The notes: generated by a model not told the origin, from the letters alone. 64,000 nucleotides of DNA from Rahnella victoriana (GCF_004330295.1 NZ_SJOJ01000001.1:248001-312000); one strand, 5' to 3'; shown: positions 9,232 to 20,103, counted from the first letter of the stretch. Translations and numbers: made by a program.

Positions 9232-10416
9232 TTAAATCCCTAAGGCATATTTCAGGGCTTTGGTCTTCAGCCCCCCGGCACGCTGTGCCGCCATCAGCGC
9301 AAGATTTCGCAAGGCTTTTACCGGCGGCAGGTCATTGCTGAACGCGGTATAGAACAAATCCATGCCGCTTTGCATCAGTAAATTGTCCAGACGGCGCTGA
9401 CGCTGATAACGTAACAACACTTTTTCGCTGCTCCACGCTTCATCATGATCACGCGCCTTCTCCAGTACGGATAACAAGGCTTCCACGTCACGGTATCCCA
9501 GATTCACGCCCTGCCCTGCCAGCGGATTGATGGTATGCGCCGCGTCCCCTACCAGCGCCAGCCCCGGTAACACGTACCGCTGAGCGTGACGGCGTACCAG
9601 CGGGAAGGCACCGGCATTGAGCGCCTTCACCGCCCCCAGTCGTGCGGGGAAAGCCTGCATCACTTCTGACGTGAGCTGTTGCATATTCAGTGTTTTCAGA
9701 TAACGGATACGCTGCGGACTGTCATACCAGACCAGAGAGGCCTGATGGCCGGAAAGCGGCAGGAATGCCCGCGGGCCGGAAGGGAAAAACTGCTGCCACG
9801 TTACATCCTGATCCGGCGTGGCGGTCTCGACATTGATCAGCATGCAATGCTGGCGGTATTCCCAGCCATCCACACCAATCCCGGCCAACTGCCGCACCAA
9901 AGAATTTGCGCCATCGGCAGCCACCACCAAAGGTGCGCGCAATAATTCCCCCGTGGTCAGTTGCAGTGACCAGGTTTTATCATCGTGTTGCAAAAGATGG
10001 CGTAACTTTGCCGGACAAAAGCGGGTCAGACTGGTGAATGCGTCGAACTGCTGCCACAACGCAGCCTGGAGCACCGGGTTTTCTACCATAAACCCGAGTT
10101 CAGGCAACCCAAGCGATTGCGCGTCAAACTTCACATCAGAGCCATCCACTTCCCAGGTTTCCAGACGGCGGTAAGGCACCGCGCGCATTGCCGCTACCGC
10201 ATCCCACGCACCCAGCTTTTGCAGGAAGCGCACAGAGGCGCAACCAATGGCAGAGATACGTAAATCAGTGGGAGCAGAGGGGTCAAAGACAGCGGGTTGT
10301 GCATTTTCCACCAGCGCGACCTGTAGCCCCTGTTGTGCCAGCCCCAGCGCGGCGGCGGCACCGACCATGCCTCCCCCGACAATTACTGCATCAAATGTCT
10401 TCTCAGAATGATTCAT
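9232..10416 (-). CDS. ubiF: 3-demethoxyubiquinol 3-hydroxylase
   Basis: FAD monooxygenase that hydroxylates the demethoxyubiquinol ring, a late step of aerobic ubiquinone synthesis. The 394-residue product (E. coli 391) has the FAD dinucleotide-binding motif GGGMVGAAAALGLAQ at the N-terminus and the second FAD motif GDAAHTINPLAGQG near residue 290. Like other UbiH/UbiF/VisC proteins it ends in KALKYALG. Convergent with the tRNA operon and divergent from miaB, as in E. coli. Confidence 0.95.
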   Translation of the reverse strand: MNHSEKTFDAVIVGGGMVGAAAALGLAQQGLQVALVENAQPAVFDPSAPTDLRISAIGCASVRFLQKLGAWDAVAAMRAVPYRRLETWEVDGSDVKFDAQSLGLPELGFMVENPVLQAALWQQFDAFTSLTRFCPAKLRHLLQHDDKTWSLQLTTGELLRAPLVVAADGANSLVRQLAGIGVDGWEYRQHCMLINVETATPDQDVTWQQFFPSGPRAFLPLSGHQASLVWYDSPQRIRYLKTLNMQQLTSEVMQAFPARLGAVKALNAGAFPLVRRHAQRYVLPGLALVGDAAHTINPLAGQGVNLGYRDVEALLSVLEKARDHDEAWSSEKVLLRYQRQRRLDNLLMQSGMDLFYTAFSNDLPPVKALRNLALMAAQRAGGLKTKALKYALGI

Positions 10417-10603
10417 TTTATTCCGGCTTTCTGTTCAGTTCATTATGCGAAGTGTACCGGATTTTTGTGCCCGCATCAGGGTCTAAGCTGCTTTCCTGCA
10501 CTGGTCAGCACCGGAGGGAGGGTTTACAATAGCGCCCCAGAACCATGCTATGCACTGCGGCACTGCCGATCTAACGTTCCCCGTATTGAGTACTGACACG
10601 CTG

Positions 10604-12028
10604 ATGACTAAAAAACTGCACATAAAAACCTGGGGCTGCCAGATGAATGAATACGATTCATCCAAAATGGCCGATCTTCTCGACAGCACCCACGGTTACC
10701 AGCTGACGGATAACGCTGAGGAAGCAGATATTCTGCTGCTGAATACCTGCTCGATCAGGGAAAAAGCACAAGAGAAGGTGTTCAGCCTGCTCGGACACTG
10801 GAAGTTACTGAAGAAGAAAAACCCAAACATCATCATCGGCGTCGGTGGCTGTGTCGCTTCACAGGAAGGCGAAATGCTGCGCAAGCGTGCGCCTTGTGTC
10901 GATATCGTCTTCGGCCCGCAAACCCTGCACCGCCTGCCGGAGATGGTGAATCACGTCCGAGGCACCAAAAGCCCGGTAGTCGATATCAGCTTCCCTGAAA
11001 TCGAAAAGTTTGACCGGCTGCCGGAACCGCGCGCCGACGGTCCGACCGCTTTTGTCTCCATCATGGAAGGCTGCAACAAATATTGCAGCTTCTGCGTCGT
11101 GCCTTATACGCGCGGTGAAGAAGTCAGCCGCCCGTGCGATGACGTGCTGTTTGAAGTGGCCCAACTGGCCGCGCAGGGCGTGCGTGAAGTCAACCTGCTG
11201 GGCCAGAACGTCAATGCCTATCGTGGTGACGCGTTTGATGGCGGCGTCTGTACCTTTGCCGAATTGCTGCGTCTGGTCGCTGCCATTGACGGTATCGACC
11301 GAATCCGTTTCACCACCAGTCATCCGGTGGAATTTACCGACGACATTATTGACGTCTACAAAGACACGCCTGAAGTGGTGAGCTTCCTGCATTTGCCAAT
11401 CCAGAGCGGTTCAGACCGCATTCTGACGATGATGAAGCGCCCTCATACGGTGCTGGAATACAAATCCACTATCCGTAAGCTGCGCGCCGCGCGTCCTGAT
11501 ATTCATTTCAGTTCCGATTTCATCATCGGTTTCCCCGGCGAAACGAATGATGATTTCGAGCGCACGATGGATTTGATCACCCAGGTGAATTACGACGTCA
11601 GTTTCAGCTTCATCTATTCCCCTCGTCCGGGGACACCTGCCGCCGATATGGTGGATGATGTCAGCATGGACGAGAAGAAACAGCGTCTGGCGCTGTTACA
11701 GGACCGGATCACTCAGCAGGTTATGCGTTTCAGCCGCGCCACGCTGGGCACCGTTCAGCGCATTCTGGTGGAAGGGACATCCCGCAAGGACATTATGGAA
11801 CTGACGGGCCGTACCGAATGTAACCGCGTGGTCAATTTCGAAGGCACGCCGGATATGATTGGTAAGTTCGTGGATGTCGAGATTGTCGATGTCTATGCCA
11901 ACTCGCTGCGCGGTGTGGTTGTCCGTACCGAAGAACAGATGGCACTGCGTCTGCATGAATCGCCGCAATCGGTCATTAAACGCACCCGTAAAGAAAATGA
12001 ATTGGGCGTTGGAATGTTTCAACCCTGA
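10604..12028 (+). CDS. miaB: tRNA-2-methylthio-N6-dimethylallyladenosine synthase
   Basis: Radical-SAM methylthiotransferase that adds the methylthio group to i6A37 of tRNAs reading UNN codons. The 474-residue product matches E. coli length. Domains: N-terminal UPF0004 domain with cysteines for the auxiliary iron-sulfur cluster ([25 protein letters not shown]), radical-SAM core with CNKYCSFC, and C-terminal TRAM domain. The frame is open to 10550, but ATG 10604 gives the conserved [12 protein letters not shown] start. Confidence 0.98.
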   Translation: MTKKLHIKTWGCQMNEYDSSKMADLLDSTHGYQLTDNAEEADILLLNTCSIREKAQEKVFSLLGHWKLLKKKNPNIIIGVGGCVASQEGEMLRKRAPCVDIVFGPQTLHRLPEMVNHVRGTKSPVVDISFPEIEKFDRLPEPRADGPTAFVSIMEGCNKYCSFCVVPYTRGEEVSRPCDDVLFEVAQLAAQGVREVNLLGQNVNAYRGDAFDGGVCTFAELLRLVAAIDGIDRIRFTTSHPVEFTDDIIDVYKDTPEVVSFLHLPIQSGSDRILTMMKRPHTVLEYKSTIRKLRAARPDIHFSSDFIIGFPGETNDDFERTMDLITQVNYDVSFSFIYSPRPGTPAADMVDDVSMDEKKQRLALLQDRITQQVMRFSRATLGTVQRILVEGTSRKDIMELTGRTECNRVVNFEGTPDMIGKFVDVEIVDVYANSLRGVVVRTEEQMALRLHESPQSVIKRTRKENELGVGMFQP

Positions 12029-12057
12029 ATCATCAGAATGATGCATGACCTGATCTC

Positions 12058-12087
12058 GACAGGGCGCTACGGCGTCCTGTTTCTTTT
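12058..12087 (+). terminator. Probable terminator of miaB
   Basis: ACAGGGCG and CGTCCTGT pair with one mismatch around CTACGG, followed by TTTCTTTT, about 30 bp after the miaB stop. Confidence 0.6.
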
Positions 12088-12383
12088 GAGATTTTCGCTG
12101 ATACCTTCATCCCAAGGGTTTAATTTTCCAGCAAAGGCCGCATATCCGGATGAAGGTGCCTGCAACTGCCGCCACGACGCAGCATATTTTGCCAAGGGCA
12201 TGTATTATTAACTCAGGTATGGTTGACGGCTGAAAGCAGTAATCAGCCGGGTGTTTCATAAAACGTACCCGAAATAATTCGGGTTGCAGAAACGCGGCAA
12301 ATTCGGGTGAGTGAATGCAGCCAACGCCTCTGCAGCGTGAAGTATGAAGGGTAAACTGGTCCCAAGTGACCCAAAGGATTCGT
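12088..12383. other. miaB-ybeZ intergenic region
   Basis: About 300 bp without a credible gene. It contains a shortened copy of the dispersed repeat near 12281-12340, then the ybeZ ribosome binding site. I see no clear promoter boxes. Confidence 0.5.
12281..12340. repeat. Dispersed intergenic repeat, copy C (shortened)
   Basis: Contains GGTTGCAGAAACGCGGCAA, GGGTGAGTGAATGCAGCCAACG and CTGCAGCG, in the same order as copies at 2039 and 3011. The central GCTTAC/GTAAGT hairpin is missing, so this looks like an internally deleted copy. Confidence 0.6.
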
Positions 12384-13442
12384 TTGAACGTTGTAACACA
12401 AGAGCTTTTACTGGAGCCCGAAGACAACCAGCGTTTGCTGAGCCTGTGCGGGCCGTTTGATGACAATATCAAACAACTGGAACGCCGGTTGGGCGTTGAA
12501 ATCAACCGTCGTGATAACGCGTTTAAATTGGTCGGTAAGAGTCTGCCTGTTGCGGCAGCCGCCGACATCCTGCGTGATTTATACGTAGACACTGCGCCGC
12601 TGCGCGGTGAAATCCAGGATATCGATCCTGAAAAAATCCATCTGGCGATCAAAGAAAGCCGGGTGCTGGAACAAACGGCCGAAAGCGTGCCGGATTTCGG
12701 CAAGGCCGTCATCATCAAAACCAAACGCGGGATGGTGAAGCCGCGTACGCCAAATCAGGCGCAGTACATTGCCAACATTCTCGACCATGACATCACCTTC
12801 GGCATTGGCCCTGCGGGTACCGGTAAAACCTACCTCGCGGTGGCTGCTGCCGTCGATGCGCTGGAACGTCAGGAAGTGCGCCGCATTCTGCTGACCCGTC
12901 CTGCGGTAGAGGCCGGTGAAAAACTGGGCTTCCTGCCGGGCGATCTCAGCCAGAAAGTGGATCCTTATCTGCGCCCGCTGTATGACGCCTTGTTTGAAAT
13001 GCTTGGCTTCGAGAAAGTGGAAAAACTGATTGAGCGCAACGTGATTGAGGTCGCCCCGCTGGCTTACATGCGTGGCCGTACGCTGAACGACGCCTTTATT
13101 ATTCTTGATGAAAGCCAGAACACCTCTATCGAACAGATGAAGATGTTCCTGACCCGTATTGGCTTTAACTCCAAAGCGGTGATCACCGGCGACGTCACGC
13201 AAATCGACTTGCCGCGCCATCAGAAATCAGGTTTGCGCCATGCGATTGAGGTGCTGTCCTCCGTCGAAGAACTCAGTTTCAACTTCTTCCACAGTGAAGA
13301 CGTGGTGCGCCATCCGGTAGTTGCACGCATCGTTGTCGCCTATGAGGCCTGGGAAGAAGAAGACCAAAAACGCCGCGATGCCATTGCCGCAGAGCGTAAA
13401 CAAGAACATCAGTCCAACGCCACACAACAGGTCAGTCAATGA
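12384..13442 (+). CDS. ybeZ: PhoH-like ATPase YbeZ
   Basis: PhoH-family ATPase that works with the endoribonuclease YbeY in RNA and ribosome metabolism. It carries Walker [10 protein letters not shown] and Walker [10 protein letters not shown]. Two non-ATG starts are possible: TTG at 12384 (352 residues) and GTG at 12366. The TTG is preferred because AAAGGA lies five bases upstream of it and the product then aligns with the 346-residue E. coli protein. It overlaps ybeY by four bases. First gene of ybeZ-ybeY-ybeX-lnt. Confidence 0.95.
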   Translation: MNVVTQELLLEPEDNQRLLSLCGPFDDNIKQLERRLGVEINRRDNAFKLVGKSLPVAAAADILRDLYVDTAPLRGEIQDIDPEKIHLAIKESRVLEQTAESVPDFGKAVIIKTKRGMVKPRTPNQAQYIANILDHDITFGIGPAGTGKTYLAVAAAVDALERQEVRRILLTRPAVEAGEKLGFLPGDLSQKVDPYLRPLYDALFEMLGFEKVEKLIERNVIEVAPLAYMRGRTLNDAFIILDESQNTSIEQMKMFLTRIGFNSKAVITGDVTQIDLPRHQKSGLRHAIEVLSSVEELSFNFFHSEDVVRHPVVARIVVAYEAWEEEDQKRRDAIAAERKQEHQSNATQQVSQ

Positions 13443-13912
13443 ATACGGTAATCCTCGATTTACAAATTGCCTGCGAAGATGCAGCAGGTTTACCGTCAGA
13501 AAATGACTTTCAGAAATGGCTGGAAGCGGTGTTGCCGCAATTCCAGGAAGAATCGGAAGTGACCATCCGTCTGGTCGATATCCCTGAAAGCCATGAGCTT
13601 AATATGACTTATCGTGGCATGGATAAGCCGACCAACGTGTTATCCTTCCCGTTCGAAGCACCTCCGGGTATGGAGATGCCGCTTCTCGGTGACCTGATTA
13701 TTTGTCGTCAGGTCGTCGAGAAAGAAGCGAAAGAGCAGGAAAAAGACCTTCTGGCCCACTGGGCGCATATGGTGATCCACGGCAGTTTGCATTTGCTGGG
13801 CTATGACCATATCGTTGACGAAGAAGCCGAAGAGATGGAATCGATTGAAACTGAAATCATGCAGGGCCTGGGTTATCCGGATCCGTATATTTCAGAAAAA
13901 GAAGATCACTGA
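13439..13912 (+). CDS. ybeY: Endoribonuclease YbeY (rRNA maturation)
   Basis: Zinc-dependent endoribonuclease needed for 16S rRNA 3'-end maturation and late 70S quality control. The 157-residue product (E. coli 155) contains the zinc motif [11 protein letters not shown], which supplies the three metal-binding histidines. Its ATG overlaps the ybeZ stop, implying coupled translation. Confidence 0.97.
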   Translation: MNTVILDLQIACEDAAGLPSENDFQKWLEAVLPQFQEESEVTIRLVDIPESHELNMTYRGMDKPTNVLSFPFEAPPGMEMPLLGDLIICRQVVEKEAKEQEKDLLAHWAHMVIHGSLHLLGYDHIVDEEAEEMESIETEIMQGLGYPDPYISEKEDH

Positions 13913-14011
13913 GTATCGCAGTCAACTCGCTTAACGCCTGCCTGATAAGGTTTTAATCCGCAGGCGTTTCGCATAATTTTCACTAACCACGAGTAAAAAA
14001 AACCAAACGCC

Positions 14012-14890
14012 ATGAGCGATGACCATTCACAAAATAGTGACAGCCCCAGTCCCAAGAAGGGCTTCTTTTCCCTTATCCTTAGCCAGCTTTTTCACGGTGA
14101 ACCTAAAAACCGTGGTGATCTGGTTGAGCTGATCCGTGATTCAGAACAAAACGATCTGATCGACCCCGATACCCGTGACATGCTGGAAGGCGTGATGGAT
14201 ATCGCCGAGCAGCGCGTCCGGGACATCATGATCCCGCGTTCACAAATGATCACGCTTAAACGCAATCAGCCGCTGGAAGAGTGCCTCGATGTGATCATCG
14301 AATCCGCACACTCACGCTTCCCGGTGATCAGCGAAGATAAGGATCACATTGAAGGCATCCTGATGGCCAAAGACCTGCTGCCGTTTATGCGCTCAGCGTC
14401 TGAGCCATTCAGCATCGATAAGGTGCTGAGAACCGCAGTCGTGGTTCCTGAAAGCAAACGCGTTGACCGCATGCTGAAGGAATTCCGCTCCCAGCGTTAC
14501 CATATGGCGATTGTCGTTGATGAATTTGGCGGCGTCTCCGGTCTGGTCACTATCGAAGATATTCTCGAACTGATCGTCGGCGAAATTGATGATGAGTACG
14601 ACGAAGCGGAAGATCTGGATATCCGCCAGCTCAGCCGCCATACCTATACCGTCCGCGCGCTGGCACCGATTGAAGATTTCAATGAAGTGTTCCAGACCCA
14701 TTACAGTGACGACGAAGTCGATACCATTGGCGGTCTGGTGATGCAGTCATTCGGCCATTTACCGGCACGTGGCGAAAGCATTGAAATTGACGGTTACCTG
14801 TTCAAGGTTGCGATGGCAGACAGCCGCCGTATCATTCAGGTTCACGTAAAAATACCGGACGACGCGCCGCAACCGATACTGGAAGAATAA
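14012..14890 (+). CDS. ybeX: CorC/YbeX CBS-domain protein
   Basis: The 292-residue product has paired CBS domains (about residues 70-190; motif [10 protein letters not shown] at the start) and a C-terminal CorC/HlyC transporter-associated domain (VDTIGG...GRGES-type region near the end). Known as CorC, historically linked to magnesium-cobalt efflux, and more recently to ribosome function with YbeY. Cytoplasmic, no membrane segments. 99 bp after ybeY and 7 bp before lnt, so part of the same operon. Confidence 0.95.
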   Translation: MSDDHSQNSDSPSPKKGFFSLILSQLFHGEPKNRGDLVELIRDSEQNDLIDPDTRDMLEGVMDIAEQRVRDIMIPRSQMITLKRNQPLEECLDVIIESAHSRFPVISEDKDHIEGILMAKDLLPFMRSASEPFSIDKVLRTAVVVPESKRVDRMLKEFRSQRYHMAIVVDEFGGVSGLVTIEDILELIVGEIDDEYDEAEDLDIRQLSRHTYTVRALAPIEDFNEVFQTHYSDDEVDTIGGLVMQSFGHLPARGESIEIDGYLFKVAMADSRRIIQVHVKIPDDAPQPILEE

Positions 14891-14897
14891 TTACTCC

Positions 14898-16427
14898 ATG
14901 GCAATTGCCTCTTTATATCAACGCCAGCGGGTTCGCGCCCTGCTGGCGCTCTTTTTCGGTGCCTGTGGCACGCTGTCATTTTCCCCTTATGACTTCTGGC
15001 CTGCGGCGATTATTTCGCTGTGCGGCTTGCTGGCATTAACGCTGGATCGCCGCCCGGCGCAGGCCGCGCTGCTCGGCTTCTTCTGGGGAATGGGGCTGTT
15101 TGGCAGCGGCGTCAACTGGGTGTATGTCAGCATCGCCACCTTTGGCGGCATGCCTGAAGCCATTAACCTTTTCCTTGTCGTTTTGCTGGCGGCCTATTTG
15201 TCGCTGTACACGATGCTGTTTGCGGGCTTGTTCAGCAAACTGTGGCCAAAAACCACCTGGTGGAAACTGGCACTTGGTGCACCGGCATTGTGGCAAATAA
15301 CCGAATTCCTGCGCGGCTGGGTACTGACCGGTTTCCCGTGGTTGCAGTTTGGCTACAGCCAGATCGACGGCCCGCTGAAAGGTCTTGCGCCGATCACCGG
15401 CGTTGACGGCATTACCCTGTTACTGACCTCGCTGAGCGGTCTGATTGTGTATGCCGTCTGTCAGCGCCGTTGGACGCCGGGGATCGTTGCCGTCGTCATG
15501 CTACTGTTGCCATGGCCGCTGCGTTACATCCACTGGTATCAGGAACAGCCGGACAAAACCGTCGATGTGGCGCTGGTTCAGGGCAATATTCCGCAATCCA
15601 TGAAATGGGATCCGAAAGCGCTGGAAAGTGCCTTACAGACCTATCTGGATCTCAGCCGTCCGTACGTCGGCAAATCCAGCATGATCATCTGGCCGGAATC
15701 AGCGATTTCCGACATTGAGTCCGATCAGCAGGGTTTCCTGAGCATGGTGGATAATATCTATCGCGCACACGGCACCCAGCTCATTACCGGCATTATTGAT
15801 GCCCGCCGTAATGAAGAAGGCATGAAGGTCTATAACAGCGCCATCGTGCTCGGCGGTGAACAGCCGTATCACTATCCGGACGAGAATCGCTTCAACAAAC
15901 ACCATCTGGTGCCTTTCGGTGAGTTCGTGCCGCTGGAAGCCCTTCTTCGCCCGCTGGCACCGTTCTTCGATTTACCGATGTCCGGGCTGACCAGCGGTGA
16001 ATACGTGCAGAAACCGCTGTTTGTCAGCGGACTCAATATGACCACGGCGATTTGTTATGAAGTGGTGTTTGGCGAACAGGTGCGTGACAATCTGCGTCCG
16101 GACACCAATTTCCTGCTGACGATTTCCAACGACGCCTGGTTCGGACATTCGATTGGTCCGTGGCAGCACTTCCAGATGGCGCGTATGCGTTCACTGGAAC
16201 TGGGCCGCCCGTTACTGCGCAGCACCAATAACGGCATTACCGCTGTGGTGAATGCTCAGGGTGATGTGACCCATGAAATCCCGCAGTTTACCCGTCAGGT
16301 GCTGAACGTGAAGGTCACGCCAACGACCGGTATGACACCTTACGCCCGCGCTGGCTGGTGGCCGGTGTGGTTTGCTACGCTTGTCATGGCGGCGGTTGCG
16401 CTGTGGCTGGCTCGTCGCAAATCCTGA
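14898..16427 (+). CDS. lnt: Apolipoprotein N-acyltransferase
   Basis: Inner-membrane enzyme that N-acylates the lipid-modified cysteine of lipoproteins, the last maturation step. The 509-residue product (E. coli 512) has six or so N-terminal membrane segments. A periplasmic nitrilase-like domain follows with the catalytic triad in WPESAI (Glu), [12 protein letters not shown] (Lys) and AICYEVVFG (Cys). One more membrane segment is at the C-terminus. Seven bases after ybeX. Confidence 0.97.
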   Translation: MAIASLYQRQRVRALLALFFGACGTLSFSPYDFWPAAIISLCGLLALTLDRRPAQAALLGFFWGMGLFGSGVNWVYVSIATFGGMPEAINLFLVVLLAAYLSLYTMLFAGLFSKLWPKTTWWKLALGAPALWQITEFLRGWVLTGFPWLQFGYSQIDGPLKGLAPITGVDGITLLLTSLSGLIVYAVCQRRWTPGIVAVVMLLLPWPLRYIHWYQEQPDKTVDVALVQGNIPQSMKWDPKALESALQTYLDLSRPYVGKSSMIIWPESAISDIESDQQGFLSMVDNIYRAHGTQLITGIIDARRNEEGMKVYNSAIVLGGEQPYHYPDENRFNKHHLVPFGEFVPLEALLRPLAPFFDLPMSGLTSGEYVQKPLFVSGLNMTTAICYEVVFGEQVRDNLRPDTNFLLTISNDAWFGHSIGPWQHFQMARMRSLELGRPLLRSTNNGITAVVNAQGDVTHEIPQFTRQVLNVKVTPTTGMTPYARAGWWPVWFATLVMAAVALWLARRKS

Positions 16428-16447
16428 GTCATGCCCTTTCTTCGTTA

Positions 16448-16481
16448 ACACAGGCACCTTTTGGGGTGCCTGTTCTTTTTT
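16448..16481 (+). terminator. Terminator of the ybeZYX-lnt operon
   Basis: ACAGGCACC and GGTGCCTGT pair around a TTTTGG-type loop, followed by TCTTTTTT, 20 bp after lnt. Confidence 0.88.
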
Positions 16482-16594
16482 GTCGCACCGCTTATCGCCC
16501 TCCTCTGCCCCTCCCTTTTACCTGCTGTTGATTGTCACAACTGCCGCATTAAGCCCTGCCGATTTAACCGCTTATGAAGTTAAATCAGGCCATC

Positions 16595-16610
16595 TGGCAC
16601 GACTCTTGCT
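16595..16610 (+). promoter_or_regulatory. Sigma-54 (RpoN) promoter upstream of gltI
   Basis: TGGCACGACTCTTGCT matches the -24/-12 consensus TGGCACG-N4-TTGCW at every fixed position with exact spacing. It points toward gltIJKL, about 255 bp before the gltI start. Confidence 0.7.
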
Positions 16611-16688
16611 ACATCTGATTGAAAGATATCTGTTTAGTGATTTTTTTTGACGTCATGCATCATTTTGATACAAAAAGGCTGCTCCTCA

Positions 16689-16705
16689 TGCACTTTATCA
16701 GTGCA
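16689..16705. promoter_or_regulatory. NtrC box 1
   Basis: TGCAC-TTTATCA-GTGCA is a perfect dyad of the NtrC type (GCAC-N7-GTGC). It lies 79 bp downstream of the sigma-54 -12 element and 162 bp upstream of gltI. Confidence 0.65.
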
Positions 16706-16717
16706 TAGCCATTTGAT

Positions 16718-16734
16718 TGCTTTGATTTGGTGCG
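16718..16734. promoter_or_regulatory. NtrC box 2 (half-conserved)
   Basis: TGC-TTTGATT-TGGTGCG keeps the strong right half TGGTGC of an NtrC box. Its centre is 29 bp from box 1, close to three helical turns, like paired enhancer sites elsewhere. Confidence 0.45.
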
Positions 16735-16866
16735 CGTCTCGTCTCAAAAAAGAAACAATATGGTTTCATAATATTCACATTCAGCTATTTTCTAGCTTCA
16801 TATGACGAGGCATTAGTACTTTCTGATCCCAGAGTTTGGATCCCTAATGACAGCAAGGAGTTGGAC

Positions 16867-17763
16867 ATGCAATTGCGCAAATTGGCGTTATCAGTACTGT
16901 TGGCAAGCGTTACCGTAAGCAGCTTTGCTCACGCAGAAGAACTGACCGGCACCCTGAAAAAAATTAAAGACAATGGCGTTATCGTTGTGGGTCACCGCGA
17001 ATCCTCAGTGCCATTCTCCTACTACAACAATGAACAGAAAGTCGTCGGTTACTCACAGGACTATTCTGACGCCATCGTTGATGCAGTGAAGAAGAAACTG
17101 GACCTGCCAAACCTGCAGGTCAAAATGATGCCGATCACCTCACAGAACCGTATCCCGCTGCTGCAAAACGGCACCTACGATTTTGAGTGTGGTTCAACCA
17201 CCAACAACCTGGAACGTCAGCAACAGGCGGCCTTCTCAGACACCATCTTCGTGATCGGTACGCGTCTGCTGGTGAAAAAAGGCTCAGACATCAAAGATTT
17301 TGCTGACCTGAAAGGCAAGACCGTGGTGGTGACCTCCGGGACAACCTCTGAAGTGTTGCTCAACAAGCTCAACGAAGAGAAAAAACTGGAAATGCGCATC
17401 ATCAGCGCGAAAGACCACGGTGACTCTTTCCGTACACTGGAAACAGGCCGCGCCGTTGCCTTCATGATGGATGACGCTCTGCTGGCGGGTGAACGTGCGA
17501 AAGCCAAGAAACCAGACAACTGGGAAATCGTCGGCACACCGCAATCCAAAGAAGCATACGGCTGCATGATGCGTAAAGACGATGCGGAATTCAAAAAACT
17601 GGTGGATGACACCATTGTGAAAGCTCAGTCCTCGGGCGAAGCCTCTAAATGGTTTGAAACCTGGTTCAAAAAACCGATCCCTCCGAAAAACCTGAACATG
17701 AACTTTGAATTGTCTGATGACATGAAAGCCCTGTTCAAAGCGCCTAACGATAAAGCGCTGTAA
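16867..17763 (+). CDS. gltI: Glutamate/aspartate ABC transporter, periplasmic binding protein
   Basis: Periplasmic binding protein of the GltIJKL importer for glutamate and aspartate. The 298-residue precursor has a typical Sec signal peptide (MQLRKLALSV...SSFAHAEE). The mature protein is a family-3 solute-binding fold with RESSVPFSYY near its start and the conserved FECGSTTNN ligand-site segment. ATG 16867 is chosen over an in-frame TTG at 16861 because AAGGAG lies six bases before it. The upstream region has sigma-54 and NtrC signals, suggesting nitrogen control. Followed by a hairpin that probably reduces downstream expression. Confidence 0.97.
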   Translation: MQLRKLALSVLLASVTVSSFAHAEELTGTLKKIKDNGVIVVGHRESSVPFSYYNNEQKVVGYSQDYSDAIVDAVKKKLDLPNLQVKMMPITSQNRIPLLQNGTYDFECGSTTNNLERQQQAAFSDTIFVIGTRLLVKKGSDIKDFADLKGKTVVVTSGTTSEVLLNKLNEEKKLEMRIISAKDHGDSFRTLETGRAVAFMMDDALLAGERAKAKKPDNWEIVGTPQSKEAYGCMMRKDDAEFKKLVDDTIVKAQSSGEASKWFETWFKKPIPPKNLNMNFELSDDMKALFKAPNDKAL

Positions 17764-17849
17764 GAAATACCAGACAGACGGGTATAACCAAGAGAAGTGT
17801 AGTTAAAGTATAAGGCTGGCCCACCAGCCTGTGATGATGCAGACCGGAT

Positions 17850-17887
17850 GCGGGGTGGTCGTTCCCCACCCCGCGTTTTCCTCTTTT
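17850..17887 (+). terminator. Attenuating terminator between gltI and gltJ
   Basis: GCGGGGTGG pairs perfectly with CCACCCCGC, followed by GTTTTCCTCTTTTT. It lies within the gltI-gltJ gap. Such hairpins commonly keep the binding protein more abundant than the permease. Confidence 0.7.
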
Positions 17888-17948
17888 TATTCACGCGGAT
17901 TACGTCATCACTCAGAGGGTAATTTATTACCCGTTTTACGGAGTTTTT

Positions 17949-18689
17949 ATGTCAATAGATTGGAACTGGGGCATCTTTTTGCAACAAGCCCCCTTCGGTA
18001 ATACCACCTATCTGGGCTGGATTTGGAATGGATTTCAGGTCACTGTCGCATTGTCGATTTGTGCATGGATTATCGCCTTCTTCGTCGGCTCTCTGTTCGG
18101 TATTTTACGTACCGTCCCCAACCGTATTCTCTCAGGCATTGGTACCTGTTACGTCGAACTGTTCCGTAACGTGCCATTGATTGTGCAATTCTTTATCTGG
18201 TATCTGGTGGTGCCTGAACTGCTGCCTGAAAATATCGGCATGTGGTTTAAATCCGAACTGGCGCCTGACGTGCAGTTCTTCACCTCATCCGTGATTTGCC
18301 TTGGCTTGTTCACCGCCGCCCGCGTGTGCGAACAGGTACGTGCGGCGATCCAGTCCCTGCCCAGCGGACAACGCAACGCCGGACTGGCGATGGGCCTGAC
18401 GCTGCCGCAAACCTACCGCTATGTGCTGTTACCCAATGCTTACCGTGTGATCGTGCCGCCGATGACCTCAGAGATGGTCAACCTGGTGAAAAACTCCGCC
18501 ATCGCCTCGACCATTGGTCTGGTCGATATGGCCGCACAAGCCGGTAAATTGCTGGATTACTCGGCGCATGCCTATGAATCATTCACAGCCATCACCGTTG
18601 CTTATGTCCTTATCAATGCCGTCATCATGCTGCTGATGCATTTCGTAGAACGTAAAGTCCGCCTGCCGGGCAACATGGGAGGGAAATAA
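17949..18689 (+). CDS. gltJ: Glutamate/aspartate ABC transporter permease GltJ
   Basis: Inner-membrane permease of the GltIJKL system. The 246-residue product equals E. coli GltJ in length and has several membrane segments. The EAA loop follows the sequence [20 protein letters not shown], which contacts the ATPase. 185 bp after gltI and 2 bp before gltK. Confidence 0.96.
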   Translation: MSIDWNWGIFLQQAPFGNTTYLGWIWNGFQVTVALSICAWIIAFFVGSLFGILRTVPNRILSGIGTCYVELFRNVPLIVQFFIWYLVVPELLPENIGMWFKSELAPDVQFFTSSVICLGLFTAARVCEQVRAAIQSLPSGQRNAGLAMGLTLPQTYRYVLLPNAYRVIVPPMTSEMVNLVKNSAIASTIGLVDMAAQAGKLLDYSAHAYESFTAITVAYVLINAVIMLLMHFVERKVRLPGNMGGK

Positions 18690-18691
18690 GC

Positions 18692-19369
18692 ATGCATGAA
18701 TTTGACTGGAGTTCTATTGGTCCCGGCCTGCCCTATCTGTGGCAAGGCATGGTCATCACGCTGAAGATCACGTCGCTGGCGATTGTTGTCGGTATTTTGT
18801 GGGGAACCTTGCTGGCGGTCATGCGCTTATCAACGTTCAAACCGCTCAGCTGGTTTGCCTCGGCGTACGTCAATGTGTTCCGTGCCATTCCGCTGGTGAT
18901 GGTGCTGTTGTGGTTTTATCTGATTGTGCCGGGCTTTCTGCAAAAAGTACTCGGGCTGTCGCCTAAAACCGATATCCGCCTGATTTCTGCGATGGTGGCG
19001 TTTGCCCTCTTTGAAGCGGCCTATTATTCAGAAATTATTCGTGCCGGGATCATCAGCATCGCGCGCGGCCAGTCCTCCGCCGCTCTGGCGCTGGGCATGA
19101 CCCAATGGCAATCCATGAAGCTGGTCATCCTGCCGCAGGCTTTCCGTGCCATGGTGCCATTACTGCTGACGCAGGCCATTGTGCTATTCCAGGATACCTC
19201 ACTGGTGTATGTACTGGGCCTCGCAGACTTCTTCCGCAGTGCCTCTAACATTGGCGACCGTGACGGTACGCTGGTGGAGATGGTGCTGTTTGCAGGACTT
19301 ATTTACTTTGTTATCAGCCTTTCCGCTTCCTTGCTGGTGCGTTATTTGAAGAAAAGGACCGTTTCATGA
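18692..19369 (+). CDS. gltK: Glutamate/aspartate ABC transporter permease GltK
   Basis: Second permease subunit, 225 residues (E. coli 224). The EAA-type loop is at [20 protein letters not shown]. Its stop overlaps the gltL start by four bases, so translation is coupled. Confidence 0.96.
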   Translation: MHEFDWSSIGPGLPYLWQGMVITLKITSLAIVVGILWGTLLAVMRLSTFKPLSWFASAYVNVFRAIPLVMVLLWFYLIVPGFLQKVLGLSPKTDIRLISAMVAFALFEAAYYSEIIRAGIISIARGQSSAALALGMTQWQSMKLVILPQAFRAMVPLLLTQAIVLFQDTSLVYVLGLADFFRSASNIGDRDGTLVEMVLFAGLIYFVISLSASLLVRYLKKRTVS

Positions 19370-20091
19370 TTTCACTGAAGAATGTTTCTAAATGGTACGG
19401 GCACTTTCAGGTGCTTACCGATTGCAGCACCGAAGTTAAAAAAGGTGAAGTTGTGGTGGTGTGCGGGCCGTCAGGCTCCGGGAAATCGACGCTGATCAAA
19501 ACCGTAAACGGACTGGAACCTGTTCAGAAAGGCCAAATCCTGGTCAACGGGACGCCGGTCAATGACAAGAAAACCAACCTGGCGCAACTGCGTGCCAAAG
19601 TCGGCATGGTTTTCCAGCATTTCGAACTGTTCCCGCACCTGTCTATCATCGATAACCTGACGCTGGCGCAGGTCAAGGTATTGAAACGTGATAAAGCGGC
19701 AGCGAAAGATAAGGGCCTGAAGTTATTAGATCGCGTCGGTTTATCCGCCCACGCCAATAAATTCCCCGGTCAGCTTTCCGGTGGTCAGCAGCAGCGTGTG
19801 GCGATTGCCCGTGCGTTATGCATGGATCCGATCGCCATGTTGTTTGACGAACCGACGTCAGCACTGGATCCGGAAATGATCAACGAAGTGCTGGATGTGA
19901 TGGTTGAACTGGCCAACGAAGGCATGACGATGATGGTCGTGACCCACGAAATGGGCTTCGCCCGTAAAGTGGCCAACCGCGTGATTTTCATGGACGAAGG
20001 CAAGATTGTGGAAGATCGGAATAAAGACGATTTCTTCAATAATCCGGAATCCGATCGTGCGCGTGACTTCCTGGCGAAAATCCTGCACTAA
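19366..20091 (+). CDS. gltL: Glutamate/aspartate ABC transporter ATPase GltL
   Basis: ATP-binding subunit of the GltIJKL importer, 241 residues. Walker [11 protein letters not shown], signature LSGGQQQR, Walker [13 protein letters not shown] and the switch histidine in VVTHEMGF are all intact. Last gene of the operon. Confidence 0.97.
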   Translation: MISLKNVSKWYGHFQVLTDCSTEVKKGEVVVVCGPSGSGKSTLIKTVNGLEPVQKGQILVNGTPVNDKKTNLAQLRAKVGMVFQHFELFPHLSIIDNLTLAQVKVLKRDKAAAKDKGLKLLDRVGLSAHANKFPGQLSGGQQQRVAIARALCMDPIAMLFDEPTSALDPEMINEVLDVMVELANEGMTMMVVTHEMGFARKVANRVIFMDEGKIVEDRNKDDFFNNPESDRARDFLAKILH

Positions 20092-20103
20092 GACATTGAA
20101 GAA

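Noticed and set aside
8717-9235. Open frames across the tRNA genes
   Set aside because: Overlap tRNA sequences with clear cloverleaf structure and have no independent coding signal.
16809-16824. Second sigma-54 promoter AGGCAT...TTTCT near gltI
   Set aside because: The distance between the -24 GG and the -12 element is one base too long and the GC is missing; mentioned only as an alternative in the finding on gltI.
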